Below are positions 44,271-53,392 of a stretch of DNA of 64,000 bases, piece by piece. Source of the DNA: CAVQEK01 sp964596645 (GTDB lineage: Bacteria > Bacteroidota > Bacteroidia > Cytophagales > Cyclobacteriaceae); contig CAZQVB010000020.1 in NCBI GenBank assembly GCA_964596645.1, forward strand, positions 22,207 through 86,206, in the 5' to 3' direction. The notes under the pieces are model-generated. The model was not told where the DNA came from, ran no database searches, and worked only from the letters and a program-made list of their open reading frames with translations. Both the position numbers and the translations under genes were made by a program. Positions within the stretch are counted from its first letter, which is position 1. Each line of letters opens with the position of its first letter.

Positions 44271-44971
44271 TAATTTCTACGGCGGCGATTGTTGTTAGAA
44301 CCTCCTCCACTCCTTCTGTTTCGGTTGTTGTTCTGTTGCCGGCCCTTTTTATTGTTGTTGTTGCCATTGTTGCTATGGTCCCTCTCCCGCTCTTTCTCGC
44401 GGTCGCGCTCTTTTATCAGGCTGTCAAAAAGGTTCTCGGCACGTATTGTTTCTATATCCATCGTGAGCTGCCCTTTGGACATCTCCTCAATATTATCGAG
44501 TATGGTTTTATCTTCTATATTCTCTTTATTCCATACTACATAGAAGGTCTTCATCAGTTTGCCAATGTGTATGATGGCCGCTTCTTTTTCTTCCGGGTCC
44601 TCCATGGCCACGGCAGTGTCTATCATAATCTGCACATTGCGGCCATAGTGTTTGTGCTTTACTTCTGATGTTTTGTACTGCAGTCGCTTTGGTTTGCGCT
44701 CCAGCAGGTCCGCCTCGGGCTTTGGATATGGGCTTTCGAGATCGATGTCGAAACCGGCAATGATGAACATGTCGTCCCAGGTCTTTTGCAGGTTTTCCTG
44801 CGCGTCTTTTACAGAAGGATTGATTTGTTGCATCAGGTCCACGAGCAGGTGTGCGTATTCATTGCGTCGCTCTTTGTCTTCTGTGTTGCGCACGAATTCA
44901 ACCAGCTTCTGTACGTTTCTGCCGTATTCTTTTAATATAAGTTTCGGCCTTACCGAATTATAATCATTCAT
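44270..44971 (-). CDS. DUF4290 family protein
   Basis: A 233-residue Bacteroidota family protein of unknown function. The folded part (residues 1-180) carries KEYGRNVQKLVEFVRN near the start and a second similar stretch KHYGRNVQIMIDTAV, hinting at an internal repeat. The last 45 residues are low-complexity, rich in Asn and Arg (HSNNGNNNNKKGRQQNNNR), likely disordered and RNA-binding. It sits directly upstream of murA (1-nt overlap), so it may affect wall synthesis or its message. Confidence 0.85.
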   Translation of the reverse strand: MNDYNSVRPKLILKEYGRNVQKLVEFVRNTEDKERRNEYAHLLVDLMQQINPSVKDAQENLQKTWDDMFIIAGFDIDLESPYPKPEADLLERKPKRLQYKTSEVKHKHYGRNVQIMIDTAVAMEDPEEKEAAIIHIGKLMKTFYVVWNKENIEDKTILDNIEEMSKGQLTMDIETIRAENLFDSLIKERDREKERERDHSNNGNNNNKKGRQQNNNRNRRSGGGSNNNRRRRN

Positions 44972-45039
44972 TGTCGCGTTTTTTTAAGGATATACTGCTA
45001 AGGATAGGGGAATGCTAAATGGCCAGTTGGCGTTGGCGT

Positions 45040-47301
45040 CTATTCCAGGATTTTCAACTTGGCAAAACTAAGCAATAATGTCTTTTCTCCAAAATTGGCA
45101 AATTCCACCTTGGCCTTTCTATTGGCACCGTCCATATCCATTTTCACCACTTTGCCAAAACCAAATTTTGGGTGCTCCACCTTCATGCCTTCTTGCAATC
45201 CGCTGGTATCGCTGGGCTGAAAGTTGGCCGAAGGCGTGTGATTATAGGCGGGCTGGTGTGACACAGGCGTGCTCTTGAGGCTGCTCGCCAGGTTGCTGGC
45301 GTAGCCTGCCGGACTTCTCATGATGGGTTCTTGCGTACTGAACTTGCGGTTTACCTTGATAAAGCCCGGATCTATCTCTTCCAGAAACCGGCTTGCCTCG
45401 CACGTTTTCAGCCTGCCAAAGCGGTACCTGGACATGGCATAGCTCAGAAAGAGCTTTACTTTTGCGCGTGTGATGGCCACATAAAAAAGCCGCCGCTCCT
45501 CTTCCAGATCGGCACGGCTGGCGAGCATCATCTGCGATGGAAAAAGGTCTTCCTCCATGCCCACTATGTACACAACATTGTACTCCAGGCCTTTGGCCAT
45601 GTGTATGGTCATCAGCGTCACCTTGTCGTCGTCATCCACCCCTTTCTCGTCTACGGTGGTGATGAGGGCGATTTCCTGTAAAAAGGCACCCAGACTTTTG
45701 TCGCTGTTTTCCTGATTGTCTACAAACTCCTTGATGGCATTGAGCAGTTCTTGCACGTTTTCGTAGCGGCTCACGCCCTCCACGGTCTTGTCTTCATACA
45801 GCTCCTTCATGAGGCCGGAATGTTTGGCGATGTGGCTGGCGGCTTCATACGCATCTTTCCTGTCCATCACCACCCGAAAGCTTTTGATCATTTGTGCAAA
45901 CTCCTCTATTGCCCCGCCTGTACGGCCGCCCACGTGGCGTTGACCTTCGTTTACAACATCCCAGAGGGTGTTTTGCGCGTCATTGGCAGCCAATATCAGT
46001 TTGTCGATGCTGCCGGTGCCTATGCCTCGCTTGGGCAGGTTTATGATGCGCCTGAGGGCTTGTTCGTCGTTGTGGTTCAGCACCAGGCGCAAATAGCTGA
46101 GCAGATCTTTGATCTCTTTGCGCTGATAGAAGGACAGACCGCCCACAATCCGGTAGGGTATATTGGTGCGCCGCAGCGCTTCTTCTATCGCCCTCGACTG
46201 GCTGTTGGTGCGGTAGAGCACTGCGAAGTCTGAGTTTCGAAACTGGTGGTGCACCTTCTCCTCAAAAATAGATGAGGCAATCTGCTTGCCTTCTTCGTTG
46301 TCGGAGTTGGATTTGATCACCTCAATAAGATCACCGTCGCTGTTGGCCGTCCATACTTTCTTCTGCAGCTGCGCCCTGTTGCAGTTGATCACCGAGTTGG
46401 CGGCATTTACGATCACTTTGGTAGAGCGGTAGTTTTGTTCCAGCTTCACCACCTTCAGGTCGGGAAAATCCTTTTCGAAGTTCAGTATGTTGCGGATATC
46501 GGCTCCGCGAAAAGCATAGATGCTTTGTGCATCGTCGCCCACCACACAGATATTCTGGTGTACGGCTGCCAGCTTTTTCGTAATGAGGTACTGCGAAAGG
46601 TTGGTATCCTGAAACTCATCCACCAACACAAATTTAAACCGGTGCTGGTATTTGTTCAGAATGTCGGTATGATCGCGAAAGAGCACATTGGTATAAAAAA
46701 GCAGGTCGTCGAAATCCATGGCCGATGCCTTGAAGCAGCGCTCCACATATGCGCGATAAATACGGCCGATGTCGGGCTTGCCGGCGGCGTCATCATCTGT
46801 TTTGAATACCGGGTCATTCACATACTGGTGCCAGGAGATCAGCCGGTTTTTGGCACCAGAGATCCGATTGAGCACCAGGTTTGGCTTATACACTTTATCG
46901 TCCAGATTGAACTCCTTAATGATTTGCCGTATGAGCGTTTTGGAGTCGTCGGTATCGTAAATGGTGAAATTGGAAGGAAAGCCGATGCGCTCAGCTTCGT
47001 AGCGCAGTATACGTGCAAAAATGGAGTGGAAAGTACCCATCCAGATATTGCGCGCCTCAGTGCCCACCACGCTCTCGATGCGGGCGCGCATTTCACCGGC
47101 CGCTTTGTTGGTAAATGTGAGCGCCAATATGCTAAACGGCTCCACCTGATGGTGGCGAATAAGGTGGGCTATGCGATAAGTAAGCACGCGCGTTTTGCCC
47201 GAACCTGCGCCGGCTATAACCATTGTGGGCCCCATTGTGCTCTCCACAGCTTCGCGTTGCGGTTCGTTCAGTCCCTCCAGGTAGTCGATGGCTTGTTTCA
47301 T
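45040..47301 (-). CDS. UvrD/PcrA family ATP-dependent DNA helicase
   Basis: A 753-residue superfamily 1A 3'-5' helicase of repair and replication. Motif I AGAGSGKT, motif II LVDEFQDTN, motif III GDDAQSIYAFRGAD, motif IV QNYRST and motif VI VAITRAK are all present in order. The C-terminal Tudor-like tail (GMKVEHPKFGFGKVV) is typical of PcrA. Length fits. It stands alone on its strand, divergent from the DUF3109 gene. Confidence 0.94.
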   Translation of the reverse strand: MKQAIDYLEGLNEPQREAVESTMGPTMVIAGAGSGKTRVLTYRIAHLIRHHQVEPFSILALTFTNKAAGEMRARIESVVGTEARNIWMGTFHSIFARILRYEAERIGFPSNFTIYDTDDSKTLIRQIIKEFNLDDKVYKPNLVLNRISGAKNRLISWHQYVNDPVFKTDDDAAGKPDIGRIYRAYVERCFKASAMDFDDLLFYTNVLFRDHTDILNKYQHRFKFVLVDEFQDTNLSQYLITKKLAAVHQNICVVGDDAQSIYAFRGADIRNILNFEKDFPDLKVVKLEQNYRSTKVIVNAANSVINCNRAQLQKKVWTANSDGDLIEVIKSNSDNEEGKQIASSIFEEKVHHQFRNSDFAVLYRTNSQSRAIEEALRRTNIPYRIVGGLSFYQRKEIKDLLSYLRLVLNHNDEQALRRIINLPKRGIGTGSIDKLILAANDAQNTLWDVVNEGQRHVGGRTGGAIEEFAQMIKSFRVVMDRKDAYEAASHIAKHSGLMKELYEDKTVEGVSRYENVQELLNAIKEFVDNQENSDKSLGAFLQEIALITTVDEKGVDDDDKVTLMTIHMAKGLEYNVVYIVGMEEDLFPSQMMLASRADLEEERRLFYVAITRAKVKLFLSYAMSRYRFGRLKTCEASRFLEEIDPGFIKVNRKFSTQEPIMRSPAGYASNLASSLKSTPVSHQPAYNHTPSANFQPSDTSGLQEGMKVEHPKFGFGKVVKMDMDGANRKAKVEFANFGEKTLLLSFAKLKILE

Positions 47302-47370
47302 AAGCGCGCAATTTACAAATATTGGTTGAACCAGACGCCTTACCGGCCGGTGGCCACTGTCGATATATAC

Positions 47371-47402
47371 TTTGCAACTGGTGGTGGCTTGGCATACTTT
47401 TG
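47371..47402 (+). promoter_or_regulatory. Promoter of the DUF3109 gene
   Basis: TTTG at 47371-47374, a 20-bp spacer and TACTTTTG at 47395-47402 match the Bacteroidota consensus exactly. The transcript would have a leader of about 155 nt before the ATG at 47565, unusually long for this window, in which no gene is seen. Confidence 0.6.
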
Positions 47403-47564
47403 TGGTTCCTGAATAAAAAGGGCATAGTGGATATTACATAAACAAGTTTCGCAGCGTTAATCGAGCAAAGGCAGCCCGATAAGTTGGCATCTTTGAAACT
47501 TTCATTTCCGGCCGCCCTGGCGTGTGTTGGTGTTGTGCAGTACTGAAGCCCCGCAATTAATTTT

Positions 47565-48149
47565 ATGATCGTAGTAGACAAAACCATTATTTCTGATGAT
47601 GTAGCTGAAAACTACTTCGTATGCGACCTGAGCAAGTGCAAGGGAGGCTGCTGCGTAGAGGGCGATCTGGGTGCACCGCTGGAAGACGATGAATGCCAAA
47701 AGCTGGAAGAAGCCTACGATAAAGTAGAGCCTTACCTAAGCCCCGCAGGCAAAGAGGCCATAGCCCAGCAAGGCAAATTTGTCTTTGACGACGACAAAGA
47801 ATTCTCTACACCTACGGTAGACGGCAAAGAATGCGCATACGCCATATACGATAAGCGCGGCATACTCAAATGCGGCATAGAGCAGGCTTATGAAGACGGA
47901 AAGATCGATTTTCAAAAGCCAATATCCTGTCACCTATATCCCATCCGCATCACCAGGTACGACAGCTACGATGCCCTGAACTACGACAGGTGGGACATCT
48001 GCCTGGCGGCATGTACGTTGGGCAAAAGCCTGAAAATGCCACTGTACAAATTTTTGAAAGCCCCACTTGTGCGCAAGTATGGAAAGCGCTGGTACAACAA
48101 ACTGTGCCGCACCATCAAAGACCAGGAAAAAGCAAAAGTGAATACTTAA
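47565..48149 (+). CDS. DUF3109 family Cys-rich protein
   Basis: A 194-residue protein with the family pattern of paired Cys: CDLSKCKGGCC near the N-terminus, CAYAIYDKRGILKCGIEQA in the middle and ISCHLYPIRI, then CLAAC, towards the end. The Cys layout resembles Fe-S or zinc-binding YkgJ-type proteins, so a metal centre is likely. No function has been shown. It is followed by a small membrane protein gene after 27 nt. Confidence 0.85.
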   Translation: MIVVDKTIISDDVAENYFVCDLSKCKGGCCVEGDLGAPLEDDECQKLEEAYDKVEPYLSPAGKEAIAQQGKFVFDDDKEFSTPTVDGKECAYAIYDKRGILKCGIEQAYEDGKIDFQKPISCHLYPIRITRYDSYDALNYDRWDICLAACTLGKSLKMPLYKFLKAPLVRKYGKRWYNKLCRTIKDQEKAKVNT

Positions 48150-48176
48150 CTTTGCGCAGCTCCTTAATTGATCACC

Positions 48177-48536
48177 ATGCGCATCTTTGCACTTGTCTGG
48201 CTCATTCTGTTTTTGCTTTTCGCCTCCTTCCAGATCAACGATCCTGACCCGGGCATATGGGTAGCCGTGTATGTATATGCCGCGCTGCTATCGCTGGGGG
48301 TGATCTTCCGGCGCATGCCTGCCCTGCTGTACCTGGTATCGGCGGTGGCATTTATGATTGTGGGGTTGGTACTGTTTCCCGGCTCTGTGGGCGAGTGGAT
48401 CGAGGCGGAGGAGCAAATGCAATCGTTGGAAATGAAGCTGCCGTTTATAGAAGAAGCGCGCGAATCGCTGGGGCTTATTGTATGCAGCCTGGTGTGCCTG
48501 GCGTATTTTTTTCACCTCCGTCGATTGAAATTATAA
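48177..48536 (+). CDS. Small membrane protein (transmembrane family 220)
   Basis: A 119-residue protein with four hydrophobic helices and the family motif FASFQINDPDPGIWVAVY, in which the NDPD stretch is diagnostic. No function is known. The ATG at 48177 opens the first helix; a TTG at 48168 adds three residues. Follows the DUF3109 gene. Confidence 0.8.
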   Translation: MRIFALVWLILFLLFASFQINDPDPGIWVAVYVYAALLSLGVIFRRMPALLYLVSAVAFMIVGLVLFPGSVGEWIEAEEQMQSLEMKLPFIEEARESLGLIVCSLVCLAYFFHLRRLKL

Positions 48537-48539
48537 TAT

Positions 48540-48547
48540 TAAATTTG
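48540..48547 (+). promoter_or_regulatory. Possible -7 element of map
   Basis: TAAATTTG fits the TAnnTTTG box, just after the stop of the small membrane protein and about 100 nt before the map ATG. No -33 box at the right spacing is evident. Confidence 0.3.
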
Positions 48548-48645
48548 TGGGCTTTTTGTTTAGAAATAAAGAAAACAAGGGCACTGGCACGTGACACTAT
48601 GTGCGCTCACCTGTTATTGGAGAAGCATTAAAAGGATACAACAGA

Positions 48646-49434
48646 ATGTCGAAAATAGTATTGAAAACCAACGAAGAGATAGAGCTGATGCGCCAAAGTG
48701 CACAGTTGGTCTCTAAGACGCTGGGTATGATTGCAAAAGAAATAAGGCCAGGCATCAGCACACTGTACTTGGACCGGCTGGCCGAAACCTACATCCGCGA
48801 CCACGGTGCACAGCCCGGCTTCAAAGGCCTCTATGATTTTCCCAACAGCCTGTGCACCTCCGTGAATGAGCAAGTGGTACACGGTATACCCAATGACAAG
48901 CCGTTGCTCGATGGGGATATTGTTTCAATAGACTGTGGCGTACTTATGAATGATTTCTATGGCGACCACGCCTATACTTTTACCATTGGCGAGGTGTCTG
49001 ATCAGGTGCTGCAGCTCTTGCGTGTGACCAAAGAGTGCTTGTACCTCGGCATAGAAAAGGCCATGACAGGCAACAGAATAGGCGACATAAGCTTTGAAAT
49101 TCAGCGACATGCCGAGCAGCATAAATATGGCGTGGTGCGCGAACTGGTAGGGCACGGCCTGGGTCGCGAAATGCATGAAGCGCCCGAAATGCCCAACTAC
49201 GGTAAGCGTGGCCGTGGGCCACAGATCAAAAACGGGCTGGTGCTGGCGATAGAGCCCATGATCAATATGGGCACGCGACGTGTAAAACAGCTGGCAGACG
49301 GCTGGACCATTGTGACAGCCGATGGCAGACCCTCCGCACATTTCGAACACAATGTGGCGGTGGTAAACGGACTGCCGGAAATACTCTCTACATTTGAATA
49401 CATCGAAGAGGCACTGGTGGAAGTGAACTATTAA
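48646..49434 (+). CDS. map: Type I methionine aminopeptidase
   Basis: A 262-residue enzyme that removes N-terminal Met from new proteins. Metal ligands are in the standard order: DCGVLMNDFYGDHAYTF (two Asp), GHGLGREMHEAPE (His), AIEPMINMG (Glu) and the final FEHNVAV (Glu). The ATG at 48646 gives the normal start (MSKIVLKTNEEIELMR); a GTG at 48601 is 15 codons upstream. Confidence 0.96.
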   Translation: MSKIVLKTNEEIELMRQSAQLVSKTLGMIAKEIRPGISTLYLDRLAETYIRDHGAQPGFKGLYDFPNSLCTSVNEQVVHGIPNDKPLLDGDIVSIDCGVLMNDFYGDHAYTFTIGEVSDQVLQLLRVTKECLYLGIEKAMTGNRIGDISFEIQRHAEQHKYGVVRELVGHGLGREMHEAPEMPNYGKRGRGPQIKNGLVLAIEPMINMGTRRVKQLADGWTIVTADGRPSAHFEHNVAVVNGLPEILSTFEYIEEALVEVNY

Positions 49435-49554
49435 GGCTGCGCCCCCATAAGCCGTTTCTCCCAATATATTGTTTATAATAAGTGTGCACATGCCAGCCAG
49501 GTACGGTTGCTGCATGTGCTCTTTATGTTTTTGTAGAACAAGGAGCAACCCCGT

Positions 49555-50283
49555 ATGATAAAGCCAGCGATATACGAATTCAAAATAAAAACCATAGATG
49601 TGGATCCCCGGCAGCGGCTAACCCTGCCCGGTATGGCAGATTTAATTCAGGAAGCGGCCTGGCGGCACGCCAAAGAGCTGGGCGTGTCGTCGTATGAGTT
49701 GATGAAGAATAACCTGACCTGGGTGCTGTCGCGCCTGAGGGTAGAAGTAAAACGGCCGCCTGGCCACGAGGACACCGTGCTGGTGAAAACCTGGCCTTCT
49801 GGCAGTGACGGGCTGAAGGCGTATCGCACGGTAGAGATAATGGATCAACAAAAAAATATTTGCGCAGTTGCCCATACGGTATGGCTGGTGATCGATGTAG
49901 AGAAGCGGCAGGTGGCGGCCATGCCCGAGGTGATCGGTGCGCTGGTGACAGAGAATGATATAGATCAGTATGTGTTTACAAAGAAAATCGATAATTGCAG
50001 GGCTACTGCCCCACAGTTTACAACCAAAGCGGGCTTTTACGAGCTCGACATCAACAATCATGTAAACAACACGCACTACCTGCGCTGGGCGTTGGAAAGC
50101 TTTTCTGCCCAACACCTGCTGCAGCAGCAGCTTCAAGCGATGGAGGTAGTGTTTCGCAGTGAGGCCGGCTATGGAGAAACCATTCATTCGATGCATCATC
50201 AGCAAGCCGATGGTACGTTTGTACATGTAGTGACAGGCAACGACGACCGGGAACTGATCCGGGCACTTACCTGGTGGAGCTAG
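49555..50283 (+). CDS. Acyl-ACP thioesterase (FatA-like)
   Basis: A 242-residue double hotdog-fold protein of the acyl-ACP thioesterase family, which frees fatty acids from acyl carrier protein. The first hotdog carries GMADLIQEAAWRHAKELG; the second starts with YELDINNHVNNTHYLRW, whose Asp and Asn residues are the catalytic set. Length is normal. Isolated transcription unit with 120 bp upstream. Confidence 0.9.
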   Translation: MIKPAIYEFKIKTIDVDPRQRLTLPGMADLIQEAAWRHAKELGVSSYELMKNNLTWVLSRLRVEVKRPPGHEDTVLVKTWPSGSDGLKAYRTVEIMDQQKNICAVAHTVWLVIDVEKRQVAAMPEVIGALVTENDIDQYVFTKKIDNCRATAPQFTTKAGFYELDINNHVNNTHYLRWALESFSAQHLLQQQLQAMEVVFRSEAGYGETIHSMHHQQADGTFVHVVTGNDDRELIRALTWWS

Positions 50284-50379
50284 CGAACAAAGATGTCACG
50301 GGAAAGCCCGCACGCTGCTGCACCATTTCAAATTCAAATTATTTAGAATTAGTTTTACTGTCTTAAAAAATTAGGAACC

Positions 50380-51522
50380 TTGGAAAATTACTATCAAAAC
50401 TATACGCTGGGCATACTTGGGGGCGGTCAATTGGGCCGTATGATCATACAATCTGCCATTGATTTCAATATAGATGTGCACGTGCTCGATCCCGACGCCC
50501 AAGCTCCTTGCCATGCTATTGCCACGCAATTCACGCAAGGTGATCTGCAAGATTTCGACGCAGTATACAACTTTGGCAAGACCTGTGACCTGATCACCAT
50601 TGAGATAGAAAAGGTGAATACTGAGGCACTGAAAAAACTAAGAGACGAAGGTAAAAAGGTATATCCGCAGCCAGAGATCGTAGAGCTGATTCAAGATAAG
50701 CGAACACAGAAGCAGTTTTACACCGATCATAAAATACCTACAGCCCAGTATGTGAACGTAGAAAATAAGGCCGATTTGCAGCAGCATGTGGGTATGCTGC
50801 CGGCCGTACATAAGCTGGCGAAAGACGGGTACGACGGCCGCGGCGTGCAGGTAATGCGCACCGAGGAAGACTTCGAAAAAGGTTTCGATGCCCCGGGGCT
50901 GCTGGAAAAATTGATTGATTTCCGTGCGGAGATCGCAGTGATCGTGGCGCGCAACGAATCTGGCGAGGTCACCAACTACCAACCGGTAGAATTGGTGTTT
51001 CACCCCGAAGCCAACCTGGTAGAATATCTATTTGCCCCGGCACAGCTGGACCAGGCCATCATAGCCAAAGCACGCTCCATTGCTACCGATCTTATCATAA
51101 AGCTCGACATGATCGGCCTGCTGGCGGTGGAGATGTTTGTGACCAAAGAAGGTGAAGTACTGGTCAATGAAATTGCTCCGCGACCGCACAACAGTGGTCA
51201 TCAGACCATAGAAGGCAACATTACCTCGCAGTTTGAGCAACATTTGCGCGCTATCCTGAACATGCCGCTGGGCAATGTAGACCTGGTAACGCCGTCTGCC
51301 ATGATCAACCTGCTCGGTGAAGAGGGGCACACAGGGGAGGCCGTAATAGAAGGACTGGAAGAGGCACTGCAAACGCCGGGCGTGCACGTACACCTGTACG
51401 GAAAGAAAACGACCAAGCCCTATAGAAAAATGGGCCACGTAACGGTGGTATGCGACAACGATCAAAAACTGAAGTCTTTGGCCCGGTTGGTAAAAGGAAT
51501 GATAAAAATAAAAGCGAAGTGA
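50380..51522 (+). CDS. purK: 5-(carboxyamino)imidazole ribonucleotide synthase
   Basis: A 380-residue ATP-grasp enzyme of purine synthesis that carboxylates AIR to N5-CAIR. N-terminal GILGGGQLGRMIIQSA and the ATP-grasp end VNEIAPRPHNSGHQTIEG are diagnostic. The start is a TTG at 50380 just after AGGAAC; no ATG is available. The stop overlaps the purE start by 1 nt (TGATG). Confidence 0.95.
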   Translation: MENYYQNYTLGILGGGQLGRMIIQSAIDFNIDVHVLDPDAQAPCHAIATQFTQGDLQDFDAVYNFGKTCDLITIEIEKVNTEALKKLRDEGKKVYPQPEIVELIQDKRTQKQFYTDHKIPTAQYVNVENKADLQQHVGMLPAVHKLAKDGYDGRGVQVMRTEEDFEKGFDAPGLLEKLIDFRAEIAVIVARNESGEVTNYQPVELVFHPEANLVEYLFAPAQLDQAIIAKARSIATDLIIKLDMIGLLAVEMFVTKEGEVLVNEIAPRPHNSGHQTIEGNITSQFEQHLRAILNMPLGNVDLVTPSAMINLLGEEGHTGEAVIEGLEEALQTPGVHVHLYGKKTTKPYRKMGHVTVVCDNDQKLKSLARLVKGMIKIKAK

Positions 51523-52022
51523 TGGCAGAGGTAGGCATCGTAATGGGCAGTGCGTCTGACAGAAAAATAATGCAAGAGGCGGCCGATGTGCTGAAGGAGC
51601 TGGGTGTAGCCTTTGAAATGGGCATTGTGTCGGCACACCGCACGCCGCAGCGCATGATGGACTATGCCGACCAGGCCCGGGGGCGCGGCATAAAGGTGAT
51701 CATAGCAGGGGCCGGGGGCGCAGCCCATTTGCCGGGCATGCTGGCGTCCGTCACCACGCTGCCGGTGATAGGAGTGCCCGTGAAGTCGCGCAACAGCATC
51801 GATGGTTGGGATTCCGTATTGTCTATTTTGCAAATGCCCGCCGGAGTGCCTGTGGCTACTGTGGCTTTGGATGGCGCCCGAAATGCCGGCATACTTGCAG
51901 CACAAATACTGGGCTCGTCAGACGAAAAAATTGGCCGAAGGCTGCAAGAATTCAAAGACCTGCTGAAGGAAAAAGTGCTGGAATCGGCCTCGGCGATGGA
52001 AAATGAGCAGAAAGCCCAATGA
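51522..52022 (+). CDS. purE: N5-carboxyaminoimidazole ribonucleotide mutase
   Basis: A 166-residue class I PurE that moves the carboxyl group from N5 to C4 of the imidazole. Motifs VGIVMGSASDRK, SAHRTPQRM and AGGAAHLPGM are clear. The ATG at 51522 shares a base with the purK stop; an earlier frame start at 51450 lies inside purK. Final two genes of a two-step unit. Confidence 0.96.
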   Translation: MAEVGIVMGSASDRKIMQEAADVLKELGVAFEMGIVSAHRTPQRMMDYADQARGRGIKVIIAGAGGAAHLPGMLASVTTLPVIGVPVKSRNSIDGWDSVLSILQMPAGVPVATVALDGARNAGILAAQILGSSDEKIGRRLQEFKDLLKEKVLESASAMENEQKAQ

Positions 52023-52100
52023 TCTAATCAACTTCGGCCGTTGCTTCAGGCTACGTCATGTAGCGTTAGCTCAATGTGCTGAAAAGTTCGTGTAGTTGTT

Positions 52101-52553
52101 TCACGAAAGTTTTCTCGGGCGCCATGATCCCAGGCGGTGATCCAGTCTCAGCTTAGAATCGTCAATTTCCGGCGATGTTTTGCGCAAGCGATCCATCTTG
52201 CGCCAGCCCGACCAGGCTATGTATGCCCCAAAAAGTATAGGGCCATAGGCGAAAAAGTAATAGTAGCCTTTTATGGCTTCATTGCTGTAGAACAACCAGG
52301 CAATGAAGCCGCCAAGCACCATCATGATGAGCCCGAATACCACCACCCATTGCGCTTTTTTCACCTGTGCCTGTATTTTACCTTCTTCAAGGGCAAATTC
52401 ATCGATGAGCCGCATGATGTAGGCGATCATCTCTTCAGGTAGCGACTGTGCCTGATAGTGATCGCGTATCTTTTGAAAGGAGTATCCCTGATCATACAGA
52501 GCCAGCCCTTCATCAAGGTGCTCCTCCAGTGTTTTTTCCGGTTGCTGTGCCAT
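52101..52553 (-). CDS. Small membrane protein of unknown function
   Basis: A 150-residue protein. The N-terminal half is soluble and charged (TLEEHLDEGLALYDQGYSF), reminiscent of a short helix-rich domain; two membrane helices follow (VVVFGLIMMVLGGFIAWLFY and YFFAYGPILFGAYIAW). The ATG at 52553 begins the natural protein; the ORF extension to 52616 runs into the promoter region. A palindrome lies 60 nt upstream. No family could be assigned. Confidence 0.7.
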   Translation of the reverse strand: MAQQPEKTLEEHLDEGLALYDQGYSFQKIRDHYQAQSLPEEMIAYIMRLIDEFALEEGKIQAQVKKAQWVVVFGLIMMVLGGFIAWLFYSNEAIKGYYYFFAYGPILFGAYIAWSGWRKMDRLRKTSPEIDDSKLRLDHRLGSWRPRKLS

Positions 52554-52611
52554 GATGCGAAAATAATCAGTTTTTATTTGGCAACGTGCCACGGGCCATT
52601 GTGGTATTTTA

Positions 52612-52628
52612 TACACGCTGAGCGTGTA
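52612..52628. promoter_or_regulatory. Operator-like palindrome upstream of the membrane protein gene
   Basis: Perfect 8-bp arms TACACGCT and AGCGTGTA around a single G. Size and symmetry suit a dimeric regulator. It is 59 bp before the ATG on the minus strand. Confidence 0.45.
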
Positions 52629-52852
52629 AGCAATTGATGCATAACCATAACCGGTGAACGTACCGCAAGCCCCACCCCTGCCTTATTTCCTTAAAAGGAT
52701 TTCTACGCGTCCTTTCATCATTGCTCTAAGTGGCTGATATTATGTCACTTCTATTCAACAGGTTAACCACGACACGCTGCCTGTACGCCATTACAGGCCA
52801 GGTTATCTTTTGGGGTTAAAACATAAAATTCTTCATTCGTGTAAGTCCCGGT

Positions 52853-52879
52853 GGCTTTGCGAAACTTTAATGCAAAGCC
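52853..52879. promoter_or_regulatory. Inverted repeat upstream of the STAS-like gene
   Basis: Perfect 8-bp arms GGCTTTGC and GCAAAGCC separated by 11 nt, ending 44 nt before the ATG at 52924. It could be an operator or a leader hairpin. Confidence 0.4.
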
Positions 52880-52923
52880 TCAGCCATACCTTTGCCAATG
52901 TGAGATTTGAAATGTGAGAGCGT

Positions 52924-53337
52924 ATGAAAGTAAAGTATGAAACCAACTTTGTGCAGATCAGCTACGACGAAGAAAATTTTGCCGTGATCGCCGCCTGGAA
53001 GAGGCCTACTACTACAGAGGCCTATAAAGATGCCTTCCGAAAAATATTGGAAATCTTCAGAAGCAACAAAGCTGCATTTTTTATCAGCGACATCTATCAC
53101 CAGGGTGTGGTAGGCACCGACAACCGCCGCTGGATGATGGAAACCATACTGCCCGAGGCAGTAAAATTTGGTCTTAAAAAAGTGGCTACAATAGCGCCGG
53201 ACGATATTTTCAAGCGGTTCTATGTAGAAACAGTAAGAGATAGCTCAAAACAACGTAATGAGGCTGTGGAGTTTCAGTTTTTTCCCGACCTGATATCAGC
53301 ACAGGCCTGGGTGCTAAACAAAGAAATCCTGGTCTGA
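52924..53337 (+). CDS. SpoIIAA/STAS-like domain protein
   Basis: A 137-residue soluble protein with alternating strands and helices and the pattern seen in Bacteroidota SpoIIAA-like proteins (ISYDEENFAVIAAWKRPTT; FISDIYHQGVVGTDNRRW). The match is based on general likeness and is tentative. It ends just before a clear terminator. No partner gene is present. Confidence 0.6.
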   Translation: MKVKYETNFVQISYDEENFAVIAAWKRPTTTEAYKDAFRKILEIFRSNKAAFFISDIYHQGVVGTDNRRWMMETILPEAVKFGLKKVATIAPDDIFKRFYVETVRDSSKQRNEAVEFQFFPDLISAQAWVLNKEILV

Positions 53338-53360
53338 AACCCAGACCCATTTCCTCTGAG

Positions 53361-53392
53361 CCGGAGCTTTTAAATAAGCTTCCGGTTTTTTT
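53361..53392 (+). terminator. Intrinsic terminator of the STAS-like gene
   Basis: Stem CCGGAGCTT / AAGCTTCCGG (one bulge) with an AT-rich loop, directly followed by TTTTTTT. It lies 24 nt after the stop codon and protects the convergent mutS gene. Confidence 0.75.

Larger units (their letters stand above)
52554..52923. other. 370-bp spacer between divergent genes with two palindromes
   Basis: No gene is seen. Two inverted repeats stand out: TACACGCT-G-AGCGTGTA at 52612-52628 and GGCTTTGC/GCAAAGCC with an 11-nt loop at 52853-52879. Each is near the start of one of the divergent genes. The rest shows nothing recognisable. Confidence 0.55.

Noticed and set aside
46435..47412. 325-codon open frame on the plus strand
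   Set aside because: Antisense to the UvrD helicase gene; its apparent Leu/Val-rich character comes from helicase codons.
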